NCBI GenBank assembly: GCA_937967665.1
Contig: CALBSZ010000083.1
Span: 1-18,780 of the forward strand
Source of the DNA: an uncultured Planctomycetaceae bacterium
GTDB lineage: Bacteria; Planctomycetota; Planctomycetia; Pirellulales; Pirellulaceae
Direction of reading: 5' to 3'
DNA length: 18,780 nt
In this document: positions 6,439 through 15,356 of the stretch, piece after piece
Layout: each line of letters begins with the position of its first letter
How positions within the stretch are numbered: position 1 is the stretch's first letter
The notes under the pieces: generated by a model
Told to the model about the DNA's origin: nothing
The model's input: only the letters and a program-made list of their open reading frames with translations
Databases searched by the model: none
Position numbers and translations under genes: made by a program

Positions 6439-6458
6439 GGCACGGGCAGAGGCGTGCC
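6439..6458 (-). terminator. Possible weak terminator after the DUF1501 gene
   Basis: GGCACG and CGTGCC form a 6-bp stem with an eight-base loop, 28 bases beyond the DUF1501 stop. The downstream sequence is C- and T-containing but lacks a true T-run, so it may not terminate on its own. Confidence 0.3.
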
Positions 6459-6485
6459 ATCCTAAAACAAAACCGTTACAGACCG

Positions 6486-7928
6486 CTAGCTTACAATTCC
6501 TTTGACCACGTCGCCATGGACATCCGTTAAGCGGAAGTCGCGCCCCTGGTAGCGGTAGACGAGTTTCTCGTGATCAAATCCCAGCAGGTGGAGGATGGTC
6601 GCTTGCAGGTCGTGAACATGAACCTTGTCCTCGGCGACATAGAAGCCCAGATCATCGGAGGCACCGTAGGTGATTCCCGGCTTCAGGCCGCCACCCGCCA
6701 TGAACATCGTGTAGCAGTCGGGATAGTGATCACGTCCCAGGATTTTGCTCTTCGCCGTGCGGCCCTCGCGGAAGGGGGTACGGCCGAATTCACCGCTCCA
6801 AATGACCAGCGTCTCGTCCAGCAGTCCGCGCGACTTCAAATCGCGAATCAAGGCGGCGACCGGCTGATCCATCGACTTGCAGCGATTCGTCAATCCGTCG
6901 CGGATGCCGCGACCGGCGTTGGTACCATGAAAATCCCATCCCCAATCGAACAGCTGGACGTAGCGCACCCCGTCTTCCACCAGTCGCCGCGCCAGCAGGC
7001 AGTTGTTGGCAAAGCTGCTACCGCCGGGCTGCGCCCCGTAATCGGCGATCGTTTCCGCAGTTTCTTTAGAGATGTCCATTACTTCGGGTACGGACACTTG
7101 CATGCGGTAGGCCAATTCGTATTGCGCGATCCGAGTCAGGGGTCGCTGGCTGCCGGGGTCCTCTGCCTGGAATTCGTTCAAGTCGCGAAGCGCATCCAGG
7201 CTCAACCGCCGCATTTCGCGACTCATTCCTGCCGGGTTGTTCACGTACAGTACTGGATCGCCCGTTGATCGACACTGGACGCCCTGGTAAACGGACGGCA
7301 GGAAACCGCTGCCCCAGACGGTCTTTCCGGCGCTCGGATTTGTCCCGCCGGAAATCAACACAACGAAACCAGGCAAGTTGCTGTTCTCGCTTCCCAGGCC
7401 GTAGGTGGCCCAACTACCGAGCGAGGGCCGACCGACGCGCGGCGAACCGGTATAGAGCATCAGTTGGGCCGGGGCGTGATTGAATTGGTCCGTATTCATC
7501 GACTTGATAAACGTCAGTTCATCAGCGATCTCGGCCAGTTTGGGCAGGGCATCTGAAAACCAGGCGCCGCTCTTGCCATACTGCTTGAACGTGCGCGGTG
7601 TGCCCAGCAGTTTGGGCGTCGACTTGGTAAACGCGAAGCGCTTGCCCTGGAAGTATTCGGCCGGACAGTCCTCGTCGTTATGTTTGACGAGCTCCGGTTT
7701 GTAGTCGAACAGATCCAGATGGGGCGGCGAGCCGGCCATGTGCAAGAAGATGACGTTTTTCGCCCTCGCGGGAAAGTGCGGCTGTCTGGGTTGCAGCGGA
7801 TTAACCATCTCCGGCGCGGCAACGCCGTCGCTGCCCAGCAGTGACGCCAGCGCGATTCCGCCGATACCTACCTGGCAATTATGAAAGAAATGACGTCGGG
7901 TGATGTGTTGAGCGTATTGTATGTTCAT
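6486..7928 (-). CDS. DUF1501 (sulfatase-like) Tat-exported protein
   Basis: The 480-residue product carries a twin-arginine type leader (TRRHFFHNCQVGIGGIALAS, residues 10-29). Family landmarks follow: NVIFLHMAGSPPHLDLFD (58-75), FNHAPAQLMLYTG (149-161), GRPSLGSWATYGLGSENSNL (166-185), EFGRTP (380-385), GRDHYPDC (398-405) and the C-terminal YQGRDFRLTDVHG. DUF1501 proteins have an alkaline-phosphatase/sulfatase-like fold. Their substrate is unknown, and many planctomycetes encode dozens beside PSD1-type cytochrome proteins. The gene follows the large PSCyt1-DUF1549-DUF1553 gene by 74 bases on the same strand, so the two are probably one operon whose products act together outside the cytoplasm, perhaps in polysaccharide use. 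Confidence 0.92.
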   Translation of the reverse strand: MNIQYAQHITRRHFFHNCQVGIGGIALASLLGSDGVAAPEMVNPLQPRQPHFPARAKNVIFLHMAGSPPHLDLFDYKPELVKHNDEDCPAEYFQGKRFAFTKSTPKLLGTPRTFKQYGKSGAWFSDALPKLAEIADELTFIKSMNTDQFNHAPAQLMLYTGSPRVGRPSLGSWATYGLGSENSNLPGFVVLISGGTNPSAGKTVWGSGFLPSVYQGVQCRSTGDPVLYVNNPAGMSREMRRLSLDALRDLNEFQAEDPGSQRPLTRIAQYELAYRMQVSVPEVMDISKETAETIADYGAQPGGSSFANNCLLARRLVEDGVRYVQLFDWGWDFHGTNAGRGIRDGLTNRCKSMDQPVAALIRDLKSRGLLDETLVIWSGEFGRTPFREGRTAKSKILGRDHYPDCYTMFMAGGGLKPGITYGASDDLGFYVAEDKVHVHDLQATILHLLGFDHEKLVYRYQGRDFRLTDVHGDVVKGIVS

Positions 7929-8002
7929 CGTCTTGTCGTTTGTTTCGGGTCCTCGAAATGGAGTCCTTGAAATGGATTCGACACGTAACCGGCTGCTATC
8001 GT

Positions 8003-10861
8003 CTATCGTCGCGCCAGGAATTCGTCCAGGTTCATCAGCACGTTGGCCACTACCGTCCAGGCCGCCAGGTTGGCCGCTTCCATTCCCTCGGGCAGCGGGC
8101 CGAGCGGGTCGGTGGCGAGTTGCCGGGCGGCGGTCTCGTCTTGAGCATAGCTGGCGCGGGCGTCCTCCAGCAAAGCCAGCAGCCGCGTGGTTTCCGCGGA
8201 GGTTGGATAGCGGGCCAGGCAGGCACGAAATCCAAAGGATATTCTTTCCGCATCCTCGTCACTCGACAGGAACATCCTGCGGGCCAGCGACTGAGCCGCC
8301 TCGACATAAACGACGTCGTTCAGCGTGACCAACGCCTGTAGCGGCGTGTTGGTGCGAATCCGGCGGACGGTGCAAAATTCGCGACTGGGCGCATCAAAAG
8401 TGACCATCGATGGATAAGGTGTCGTGCGTCGCCAGCTGGTGTACAAGCCGCGACGGAACTTGTCTTCGCCGCCGCTGGTCTTCCAATCGGTCGACCCGCC
8501 AAACGCCGCGCGCAGACCCAAAACGGGGCGCGGAGGCTGCACGGACGGTCCGTACATCTTGCGGCTCAGCAATCCGCCGACGAACACGGCCCTCTCGCGA
8601 ATCATTTCAGCCGCAATACGACAACGGGTCCCGCGCGCCAGCAGGCGGTTGTGGGGATCTCGTTCCTGGAGTTCAGGACTGACGAAAGACGTCTGCCGGT
8701 ACGTCGACGAAGTGACGAGTTGCCGCAGCAGTCGTTTAATATCCCAGCCCGAACGTATCAGATCCATCGCCAGGTCGTCCAGCAATTTCGGGTGCGAAGG
8801 GCTCTCCCCTTGCAGGCCGAAATCCTCGCTGGTTTCGACAATTCCGATGCCGAACATCTGCTCCCAAAACCGATTGACGACCACCCGGGATGCCAGGGGA
8901 TTTTGGTCGTCCACAATCCACCGGGCGACGCCCAGCCGATCGGCTTTCGCATCCTCCGGGAGCGGATGGAACGCAGCCGGAACTCCGGGGCTCACTTCAT
9001 CCCCTTTGTCCAGGAAGTTGCCGCGAATCTGGATATGCGTCTTGCGTTGCCTGCCGGCGGCAAGTTCACGCATGATTGGTGTCGTCACGCCTTTGATGCC
9101 GGCAAGCTGTTTCTTGAGGTCAGCGACCTTCTTCCTGGCTGCCACCAGCTGCGGCGACCCGGCTGCTCGATGATACGTAGCCAATTCCGCCCGCTGTGCG
9201 TTCGTCAGGTCGGCAGCCGTTGTCGGGAGAACAAAAGTGATATTGGGATTCGGTGCCGGCCCGGTGGTTTGCAACCAGAGCGGTTCACGCTGGTCGTCCA
9301 GGGCGATGACCCGAAAGTTTGTCAGCCGGCCCGCCGTGTTGCCGTCAGTACGATTCCATAGCACGATCCGTTCCAACGAGTGCGCCGACTTCAAATCGAC
9401 TTCCCACCAGGGATTGTTCGTTCCCTCAGCGGTGTGCGACACGGACTTGTCAGCATAGTTGCCGCTGGTGTTCCCGTCGATGGCATAGGCTGCCGGCCCG
9501 TCGTAGCCGGTGTTCACCTGGGTCGCCGTTCCCTGGACGGCAACATTTTCGTCGCCGACAAACGCCTGGACTTCCGCCAGATGCAGGAAGACTCCGTTTC
9601 CGGGCAGTTCCACGCGAACGTAACGGGTTTTCAGCGGCCCGCTGCGTTCGGGGGCCGCCGGTATTTCGGCGGCCGCCAGGCGGGCGACTTCCGCTTCCGC
9701 CGCCGCAATCTCGTCCTGCAGTGATTTCTTGCGCGCCTGCTGTTCGAAAGACGTGGTCGCCAACGTCGGCGCTTCGTTGCCGCGGTCGGCGTCTTCCGTC
9801 TGGTTGAATACGGCGAAGAACTGGAAGTACTCCTCCTGTGTGATCGGATCGTACTTGTGATTGTGGCACTGAGCGCAACCCATGGTCATGCCCATCCAGA
9901 CCTGCATGGTTGTATTCACACGATCGATGACCGAGGCGTTGCGGAATTCTTCGTCGTCCGTGCCGCCTTCGCTGTTGGTCATCGTATTCCGGTGGAACGC
10001 CGTGGCGATGATCTGGCTTTCGGTCGCGTCGGGCAGCATGTCTCCCGCGAGTTGTTCCACGGTGAACTGATCGAATGGCATGTTATCGTTGATGGCCTTG
10101 ATGACCCAGTCGCGATAGGCCCAGATTTCTCGCGGAGGATCCTGAGCGTAGCCGGCCGAATCGGCGTAGCGCGCGATGTCCAGCCAGACGCGTGCCCAGC
10201 GTTCGCCGAATGCTGGCGACGCCATGACTCGATCCACATAACGTTCGTAAGCATCGGGTCGCGAATCGTTGACGAAACGGTCCACGTCTTCGATCGTGGG
10301 CGGCAAGCCGGTCAAGTCGATTGCCGCGCGCCGCGCCAGTGCGAAACGATCCGCCATTGCCGACGGCTGCAAACCTTCTTCCTGCAAGCGGCGCAACACG
10401 AACGCATCGATCCGGTTCCGAACCCACGACGAGTCACTGGCATTTGCGGGCGGCGTCGCATCGCGCGGCGGTACCAGCGACCAGTGTTTGGCAAAGGACC
10501 CTCCGGATGTGATCCAGCGTTCCAGCAGCGCAATCTCCTTAGGCTTTAACCGCGGCCCCGCTTCGACCGGCGGCATCCTTTCGTCTTCATCGGCGGCAGT
10601 AATGCGTTTCAGCATTTCGCTCCGCGCCGGCTGTCCCGGCACGATCGCGTAATTGCCGCTCTCCAGTTCCGCGGTCGCGGATGTGAACGAGTCCAAGCGC
10701 AGTCCGGCCTCGACAGTCTCCTCATCGGGACCATGGCAGCGAAAACAGTGGTTCGTCAGGATCGGACGAATCTGGCGATTGAAGTCCAGCGACTCTTCGG
10801 CGCCGGCAGGACGACCGGCCAGGAGGATGACGATGACAAACGTGAAAGCGATTTCTCTCAT
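8003..10861 (-). CDS. PSCyt1-DUF1549-DUF1553 protein with discoidin-like insertion
   Basis: The start at 10861 is preferred to an ATG at 10984 because it begins a signal peptide (MREIAFTFVIVILLAGRPAGA). The 952-residue exported protein has a PSCyt1 cytochrome-like domain with CFRCH (39-43), then DUF1549 (about 147-360) containing a second CAQCH (329-333). A short helical stretch follows (375-400), then an F5/8 type C (discoidin)-like segment (about 412-545, with VRVELPGNGVFLHLAEVQAF and WWEVDL). DUF1553 (about 640-935) includes NPLASRVVVNRFWEQMFG and RTNTPLQALVTLND. The CxxCH motifs suggest haem attachment, and the discoidin-like part suggests carbohydrate or surface binding. The family is hugely expanded in Planctomycetota and its biochemical role is not settled. 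It leads the probable operon with the DUF1501 gene. Confidence 0.9.
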   Translation of the reverse strand: MREIAFTFVIVILLAGRPAGAEESLDFNRQIRPILTNHCFRCHGPDEETVEAGLRLDSFTSATAELESGNYAIVPGQPARSEMLKRITAADEDERMPPVEAGPRLKPKEIALLERWITSGGSFAKHWSLVPPRDATPPANASDSSWVRNRIDAFVLRRLQEEGLQPSAMADRFALARRAAIDLTGLPPTIEDVDRFVNDSRPDAYERYVDRVMASPAFGERWARVWLDIARYADSAGYAQDPPREIWAYRDWVIKAINDNMPFDQFTVEQLAGDMLPDATESQIIATAFHRNTMTNSEGGTDDEEFRNASVIDRVNTTMQVWMGMTMGCAQCHNHKYDPITQEEYFQFFAVFNQTEDADRGNEAPTLATTSFEQQARKKSLQDEIAAAEAEVARLAAAEIPAAPERSGPLKTRYVRVELPGNGVFLHLAEVQAFVGDENVAVQGTATQVNTGYDGPAAYAIDGNTSGNYADKSVSHTAEGTNNPWWEVDLKSAHSLERIVLWNRTDGNTAGRLTNFRVIALDDQREPLWLQTTGPAPNPNITFVLPTTAADLTNAQRAELATYHRAAGSPQLVAARKKVADLKKQLAGIKGVTTPIMRELAAGRQRKTHIQIRGNFLDKGDEVSPGVPAAFHPLPEDAKADRLGVARWIVDDQNPLASRVVVNRFWEQMFGIGIVETSEDFGLQGESPSHPKLLDDLAMDLIRSGWDIKRLLRQLVTSSTYRQTSFVSPELQERDPHNRLLARGTRCRIAAEMIRERAVFVGGLLSRKMYGPSVQPPRPVLGLRAAFGGSTDWKTSGGEDKFRRGLYTSWRRTTPYPSMVTFDAPSREFCTVRRIRTNTPLQALVTLNDVVYVEAAQSLARRMFLSSDEDAERISFGFRACLARYPTSAETTRLLALLEDARASYAQDETAARQLATDPLGPLPEGMEAANLAAWTVVANVLMNLDEFLARR

Positions 10862-11247
10862 GGTAACGCGCGGGCTGGAGTTTGGGTGGGTAGAAACGGG
10901 TTCTCCCATTATCGCAGCACTGCCGCCCGAAGGGAATCCAAACTGAGCCGGCAAAGTGTTTCGAGGGGTCTCCCATTTTCGCATCTTTCCCCTGCTCGCA
11001 CATGGTTTCGGTCACCGCCTGAATACTCGGGCGCGGCGTTGGCGTAAGCAGAACGGGGACGGGTCGCACCGCCGTGTTGGATTCGTCCCTGAAGACCTGC
11101 TGGACTGCTGGTCGCTGCCTCTTTTGGAGAAACCATCTCGACCTTGGGAAAAGCGTGTCACGAAGCGACCTGCTTGCGTCGGATTACAACGATTCTGGCG
11201 GTTTCCCGTTCGTTTCCAGCCTGTTCTACGAGTCGCAATTGCCTATC

Positions 11248-11276
11248 TTGTAAATGCTTATGTCCGAAACCATACT
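11248..11276 (+). promoter_or_regulatory. Candidate sigma70-type promoter for the phoH operon
   Basis: TTGTAA and CATACT are separated by exactly 17 bases, each matching four of six consensus positions. Transcription from here would leave a leader of about 170 bases containing the hairpin just before phoH. This is only a sequence match. Confidence 0.3.
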
Positions 11277-11425
11277 GCGGTGTTCCCGGTGCCGAACGAT
11301 TAGGTATAGTTGAGTATCAGTGCGAGTCGCGATATTGCCTCGGGCGACTTGTCACGCACGGCGAATGCGGCGAACTGGCACGCGTCGGTCGTTGTACGCG
11401 GTGTTATTGTTTCCTGTTTTGGAAA

Positions 11426-11454
11426 GGCGGCCTGCGTGCCGCCGTTTGTTTTTC
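11426..11454 (+). terminator. Terminator-like hairpin abutting the phoH start codon
   Basis: GGCGGC, a six-base loop and GCCGCC are followed by GTTTGTTTTTC, which runs straight into the ATG at 11455. This has the form of an intrinsic terminator with eight T in eleven bases. It also occupies the place where a ribosome binding site would be, and no Shine-Dalgarno is present. It could end upstream transcription, attenuate the operon, or gate ribosome access. Confidence 0.55.
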
Positions 11455-12447
11455 ATGTCTGAATCGACGATCGATTTACCCGAGCCCAGAGTTGTCTTGT
11501 CCCTGTTTGGAGCTCGGGACCAACACCTCCGCAAGATCCGCGATGCGCTGGGCGTCGCGGTGACGCATCGCGACGGTCAGTTGGTGGTATCGGGCGCCGA
11601 GAAGTCGGTCGCTCTGGCGACGGAGATTTTGGAGCGGCTTCGCAAGCTCGTCGAAAAGAAAGGCGAACTCGAATCGGCCGATGTCGCCAAAGTGCTCGGC
11701 CAGGTCACGGGAACCGGTGTTCCGGTCAACTCGGGCGGCTTGGATCTGTTGACGGTGACGCGGAAGGTCGAACCGCGAACAAAGGGCCAGGCCAACTACG
11801 TGGCCGCCATGCGCAAGAACGACCTAGTGTTTGCCATCGGGCCCGCGGGCAGCGGTAAGACTTACCTGGCGGTGGCGGCCGCCGTCGAAGCCTTGAAACT
11901 GGAACAGATCCGCAAAATTGTGCTCGTCCGGCCAGCGGTCGAAGCGGGCGAAAGCCTGGGGTTCTTGCCGGGCGACTTGCAGGCCAAAATCAATCCGTAT
12001 CTGCGACCGCTGCTGGACGCGTTGAACGAGATGATCGACTACGATCAGGCCAAGCGGTTGATGGAACGGGACGTCATCGAAGTTTTGCCGCTGGCTTACA
12101 TGCGGGGCCGAACGCTCAACAATGCCTTTATCATCCTGGATGAAGCTCAAAACACCACGGTCGGCCAGATGAAGATGTTCCTCACCCGCATGGGCGAAGG
12201 ATCGAAAGTAGTCGTCTCCGGGGACACCACGCAAACCGACCTGCCGCCGCACGTGCGCAGTGGTTTAATGGATGCGTTGCGGCGTTTGCGGCATATTGAC
12301 AGCGTCGAGGTTGCTCAGCTGACGGGCGCGGATATTGTCCGTCATCGCCTGGTCCAGGAAATCGTCAATGCCTATGACGAAAAGCAACCTCGTAACGGAG
12401 ACGTACGGCCGACCAAGAAACGCAAGAACGGAAACCGGCAGGAGTAG
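11455..12447 (+). CDS. phoH: PhoH-family ATPase (PhoH/PhoL type)
   Basis: The start at 11455 gives a 330-residue protein of normal family length. An in-frame ATG at 11320 would add an arginine-rich, unconserved extension. A KH-like N-terminal part (about 10-65, VVLSLFGARDQHLRKIRDAL) is followed by the PhoH P-loop domain. This has Walker A GPAGSGKT (129-136), VRPAVEAGESLGFLPGDL (158-175), LAYMRGRTL (213-221), Walker B FIILDEAQN (225-233) and VSGDTTQTDLP (254-264). PhoH proteins are ATPases linked to RNA metabolism. The gene heads an operon with pgpH and ybeY, an association seen widely in bacteria, which suggests a shared function in RNA or ribosome processing. The C-terminus is Lys/Arg-rich. 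Confidence 0.93.
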   Translation: MSESTIDLPEPRVVLSLFGARDQHLRKIRDALGVAVTHRDGQLVVSGAEKSVALATEILERLRKLVEKKGELESADVAKVLGQVTGTGVPVNSGGLDLLTVTRKVEPRTKGQANYVAAMRKNDLVFAIGPAGSGKTYLAVAAAVEALKLEQIRKIVLVRPAVEAGESLGFLPGDLQAKINPYLRPLLDALNEMIDYDQAKRLMERDVIEVLPLAYMRGRTLNNAFIILDEAQNTTVGQMKMFLTRMGEGSKVVVSGDTTQTDLPPHVRSGLMDALRRLRHIDSVEVAQLTGADIVRHRLVQEIVNAYDEKQPRNGDVRPTKKRKNGNRQE

Positions 12448-12509
12448 CGAAGTACCGTAGGTGCGCAACCTTGAGTTGCTCATGGCACCGCTTATGCTTC
12501 ATTCGAACC

Positions 12510-14861
12510 ATGGCTGCACCGGCTCACAGGGTTACTCGAGCGGACCGTGTCGCGTCGTCCGTCGATCTTCCTCCCGGACAGATCGAAGAGACGCTGAAGA
12601 GCCTGCGTCGCGCGGACGTGATGACTCGGATCGGCGTGTGCCTGCTGACCGCGATCGTACTCTGGGCCGTCACCGGCGGTTGGGCGCCGCCGTTTGCCTA
12701 CCGCACGAGCTACGTGCCGCCGCGCGACATCATTGCCCGGACGGAGTTTTCGATCAAGAACGTGGGCCGGACGCGTGAAGCCCAGGAGCAAGCGCGACGC
12801 GACGCGATTTGCATTTACAGCCACGACGTGCAGCCCCTGGTGGAACTGCGTGTGTCCCTGAAGGAACGCGTGTTCCAAGTCATCCGCGCCGATTCGTACG
12901 AATCGCTGGACAAGAGTGTCTGGCGGGAGTTCGCGCTGCCGACAAAGGATTCCGATCCCACAGCGGACGAAGCGCAATACATCGAGTTCCGCGATGCCTT
13001 CGCCGCCGATGCGGACCTGGCCAATTTTGATAAAGGGATCCAGCATGGCATCGCCGACTTTGAACGCGTCGGCTTGCTGGAGACACTCAGCCACAACCCG
13101 GACCAGGGCAGCCATAAGGCGATCCTTGTTCATCCCATCGGCAATGAAAAGCACACCGAGCGTGTCGAAGTGGAAGATGTCCGCCTGGCCGAAGTCACAG
13201 GCACACTTGCCGAACGAATCACGTCGGGACTTCAATCCGCCGGTTACTCGGATGCCCACATCGCGGTTATCGCTCCCCTGGTCGAACACTGGCTCAAGCT
13301 GCGGCTGCCGGTAACGCTGGTCCAGAATGTGCCGGCTTCCCGGGCGGCCGCCGAGCAAGCCGCGGAGAAGATCGACCCGATCTTCGACTACTATCACGCG
13401 GGCCAATCCGAACTGGCGAAGGCCGGCTTCCCGCTGGGAGACCGCGAGCTGAATCTGCTGCGGGAAGAGCATCGGGCACTGGTCGCCCACATGTCCTGGA
13501 CCCAGATCCTGCGTCATTCCCTGGCGGATATGGGGATGTTCATCGCGCTTTACGTCTTGTGCGGCTCGTTCATCTATTTCCGCTACCCGTTTCTGCTGAA
13601 AGACCTGCGGCAGTTCATCACGCTGCTGGCATCGATACTCGTTACCGTGACGCTTTGCCGCCTTTGCTCCATGGATCATTGGCGCGCGGAATTGATTCCG
13701 CTGGTCATTTTCGCCATGACGCTGACAATTGCGTACCGGCAGGATCTGGCCTTGTTGCTGTCCGCTTCGATGGCCGTGGTAGTCACCAATTCACTCGGCC
13801 AAAGCCTGGTCGAATTCGTGGTCTACGTTGCGGGCATGGCCACAGCTGTCTTGCTGTTGGATAGCGTCCGCAGTCGTACGAAGCTGATTTATATCGGCTT
13901 GGGATCGGCGGTCGTCGTATTCCTGACGGCGGTGGGCGTCGGCACGGTGGCGAGTCAATCGTTTGGAGTCAGTAGCGCCCCACTGATCACGCCCGCCGGC
14001 GATTTCGGTGATTGGATCACGGCCTGGTTCACGACATCGTTGACGGGCCGCGGGTTATGGTATGGATTCTGCGCGCTGTTGGCCGGACTGATTATCACCG
14101 GCCTGCTGCCCTTCATTGAACGCATCTATGACGTGCAAACCGACATCAGTTTGCTGGAACTGGGCGACGCCGCCCATCCGCTGCTGCAGGAGCTGGTTCG
14201 CCGCGCGCCGGGAACTTACAACCATTCAATCAACGTGGCGTCGATCGGCGAAGCCGCTGCCGACGCCATCGGCGCGAACGGCTTGCTGGTTCGCGTCGGC
14301 GCTTATTTTCACGATATTGGAAAAATGCTGAAGCCTCAGTATTTCATTGAAAACCAGGGGCAGGATATCAACCGCCATGATCAGCTGCTGCCAGCCATGA
14401 GTACACTGGTGATCATTGCCCACGTGAAAGACGGGGCCGACCTGGCTCGAAAGCATCGCTTGCCCCAGTCAATCATCGACTTTATCGAGCAGCATCATGG
14501 CACGACGCTGGTCGAATACTTCTACCGCCAGGCGGAAAAGGCGCGGCAGGAAGACCCCGACGCCGGCGAGGTGGACGAAACCAGCTTCCGCTACCCCGGT
14601 CCGAAACCGCGATCCAAGGAAGCGGGAGTCATGATGCTGTCCGATGCCGTTGAGAGCGCCAGTCGAACGCTGGTCGAACCGACGCCGGCGCGGATTGAAA
14701 GCCTGGTGGCGGATATCGTCCTGAAGCGACTGCTGGACGGCCAGTTCGAAGAATGCGGCTTGACGCTGCGTGAACTCAACACCATCGAACAAAGCCTTGT
14801 GAAATCGCTCACCGCCGTCTATCACGGACGCGTCAAGTATCCCACTCAAAACACGGCGTAA
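12510..14861 (+). CDS. pgpH: 7TM receptor with intracellular HD phosphodiesterase domain (PgpH/YqfF family)
   Basis: The preferred start at 12510 gives 783 residues; another ATG lies at 12471. The layout is that of 7TMR-HDED/7TMR-HD proteins. One N-terminal membrane helix (about 39-56) is followed by a long extracytoplasmic sensor region (about 60-335) and a bundle of membrane helices (about 339-535). The cytoplasmic HD domain has H572 (YNHSIN), H601-D602 (FHDIGK), H638 (IIAHVKDG) and H662-H663 (EQHHGTT), the expected metal ligands. Characterised relatives hydrolyse cyclic di-AMP, but the substrate here is unproven. It lies 62 bases after phoH and its stop overlaps the ybeY start (TAAATG), so the genes are likely co-expressed. 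Confidence 0.92.
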   Translation: MAAPAHRVTRADRVASSVDLPPGQIEETLKSLRRADVMTRIGVCLLTAIVLWAVTGGWAPPFAYRTSYVPPRDIIARTEFSIKNVGRTREAQEQARRDAICIYSHDVQPLVELRVSLKERVFQVIRADSYESLDKSVWREFALPTKDSDPTADEAQYIEFRDAFAADADLANFDKGIQHGIADFERVGLLETLSHNPDQGSHKAILVHPIGNEKHTERVEVEDVRLAEVTGTLAERITSGLQSAGYSDAHIAVIAPLVEHWLKLRLPVTLVQNVPASRAAAEQAAEKIDPIFDYYHAGQSELAKAGFPLGDRELNLLREEHRALVAHMSWTQILRHSLADMGMFIALYVLCGSFIYFRYPFLLKDLRQFITLLASILVTVTLCRLCSMDHWRAELIPLVIFAMTLTIAYRQDLALLLSASMAVVVTNSLGQSLVEFVVYVAGMATAVLLLDSVRSRTKLIYIGLGSAVVVFLTAVGVGTVASQSFGVSSAPLITPAGDFGDWITAWFTTSLTGRGLWYGFCALLAGLIITGLLPFIERIYDVQTDISLLELGDAAHPLLQELVRRAPGTYNHSINVASIGEAAADAIGANGLLVRVGAYFHDIGKMLKPQYFIENQGQDINRHDQLLPAMSTLVIIAHVKDGADLARKHRLPQSIIDFIEQHHGTTLVEYFYRQAEKARQEDPDAGEVDETSFRYPGPKPRSKEAGVMMLSDAVESASRTLVEPTPARIESLVADIVLKRLLDGQFEECGLTLRELNTIEQSLVKSLTAVYHGRVKYPTQNTA

Positions 14862-15356
14862 ATGACAGCGAAGTCTGCGAAAGCTACCATGTCCCTTGTT
14901 GTTGAAGTTGCGAACCGTCAGGCGAAAATGCCGATCGACGAATCGACGATGGTGACGGCGGTGACAGAAGTGCTCGGCGGTGAAGCGGTGTCGAGCGCCG
15001 AGATCAGTATTGCCGTGGTCGACGATGCGGAAATCCACCAGCTGAATCGCCGCTACCTGAACCATGACTACGAGACCGACGTGCTCAGTTTCGTGCTCGA
15101 AGACGATGGCGAACATCTGCAGGGCGAAGTCATCGTGAGCGCGGAAACCGCCGCCCGCCTGGCGACGGAATACGGCTGGTCCGCCGCCAGTGAACTGCTG
15201 CTGTATCTCATTCACGGCACGCTGCATCTGGTCGGCTACGACGACAAACGCGACACTGACCGGCAGGAAATGCGGCAGAAAGAACGGGAATACTTGCAGC
15301 GCTGCGGAATCGAAGTTCCCGTAGCACGCTCGCTTGAAGGAGAAGACACGACGTGA
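14862..15356 (+). CDS. ybeY: Endoribonuclease YbeY (16S rRNA maturation)
   Basis: The 164-residue protein contains the YbeY core: LNRRYLNHDYETDVLSF (61-77) and the metal motif HGTLHLVGYDD (118-128). YbeY is a metal-dependent RNase needed for 16S rRNA 3'-end processing and ribosome quality control. H118 and H122 are kept, but the third ligand position, His in E. coli, is D128. The Arg that follows the conserved Tyr in E. coli is Leu67 here. Bacteroidetes-type YbeY also have Asp at the third position, so this may be a lineage variant. The start abuts the pgpH stop (TAAATG); a second ATG at 14889 would shorten it by nine residues. The stop overlaps the next gene by four bases. Confidence 0.9.
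   Translation: MTAKSAKATMSLVVEVANRQAKMPIDESTMVTAVTEVLGGEAVSSAEISIAVVDDAEIHQLNRRYLNHDYETDVLSFVLEDDGEHLQGEVIVSAETAARLATEYGWSAASELLLYLIHGTLHLVGYDDKRDTDRQEMRQKEREYLQRCGIEVPVARSLEGEDTT
15337..15344 (+). promoter_or_regulatory. Ribosome binding site supporting a GTG start
   Basis: AAGGAGAA lies inside the end of ybeY, eight bases before the GTG at 15353. Together with the GTGA overlap it fixes the start of the CorC-like gene and points to translational coupling. Confidence 0.65.

Larger units (their letters stand above)
10862..11454. other. Divergent intergenic region
   Basis: These 593 bases separate the minus-strand PSD1 gene from plus-strand phoH and must contain promoters for both directions. 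I see no protein family, tRNA or other RNA gene in it. Open frames on both strands here give arginine-rich, low-complexity translations. The distinct elements are a candidate promoter at 11248-11276 and a terminator-like hairpin at 11426-11454. Confidence 0.5.

Noticed and set aside
12492..13679. 395-codon open frame antisense to pgpH
   Set aside because: It is a shadow of a GC-rich gene with clear family motifs on the plus strand; the antisense translation shows no recognisable domain.
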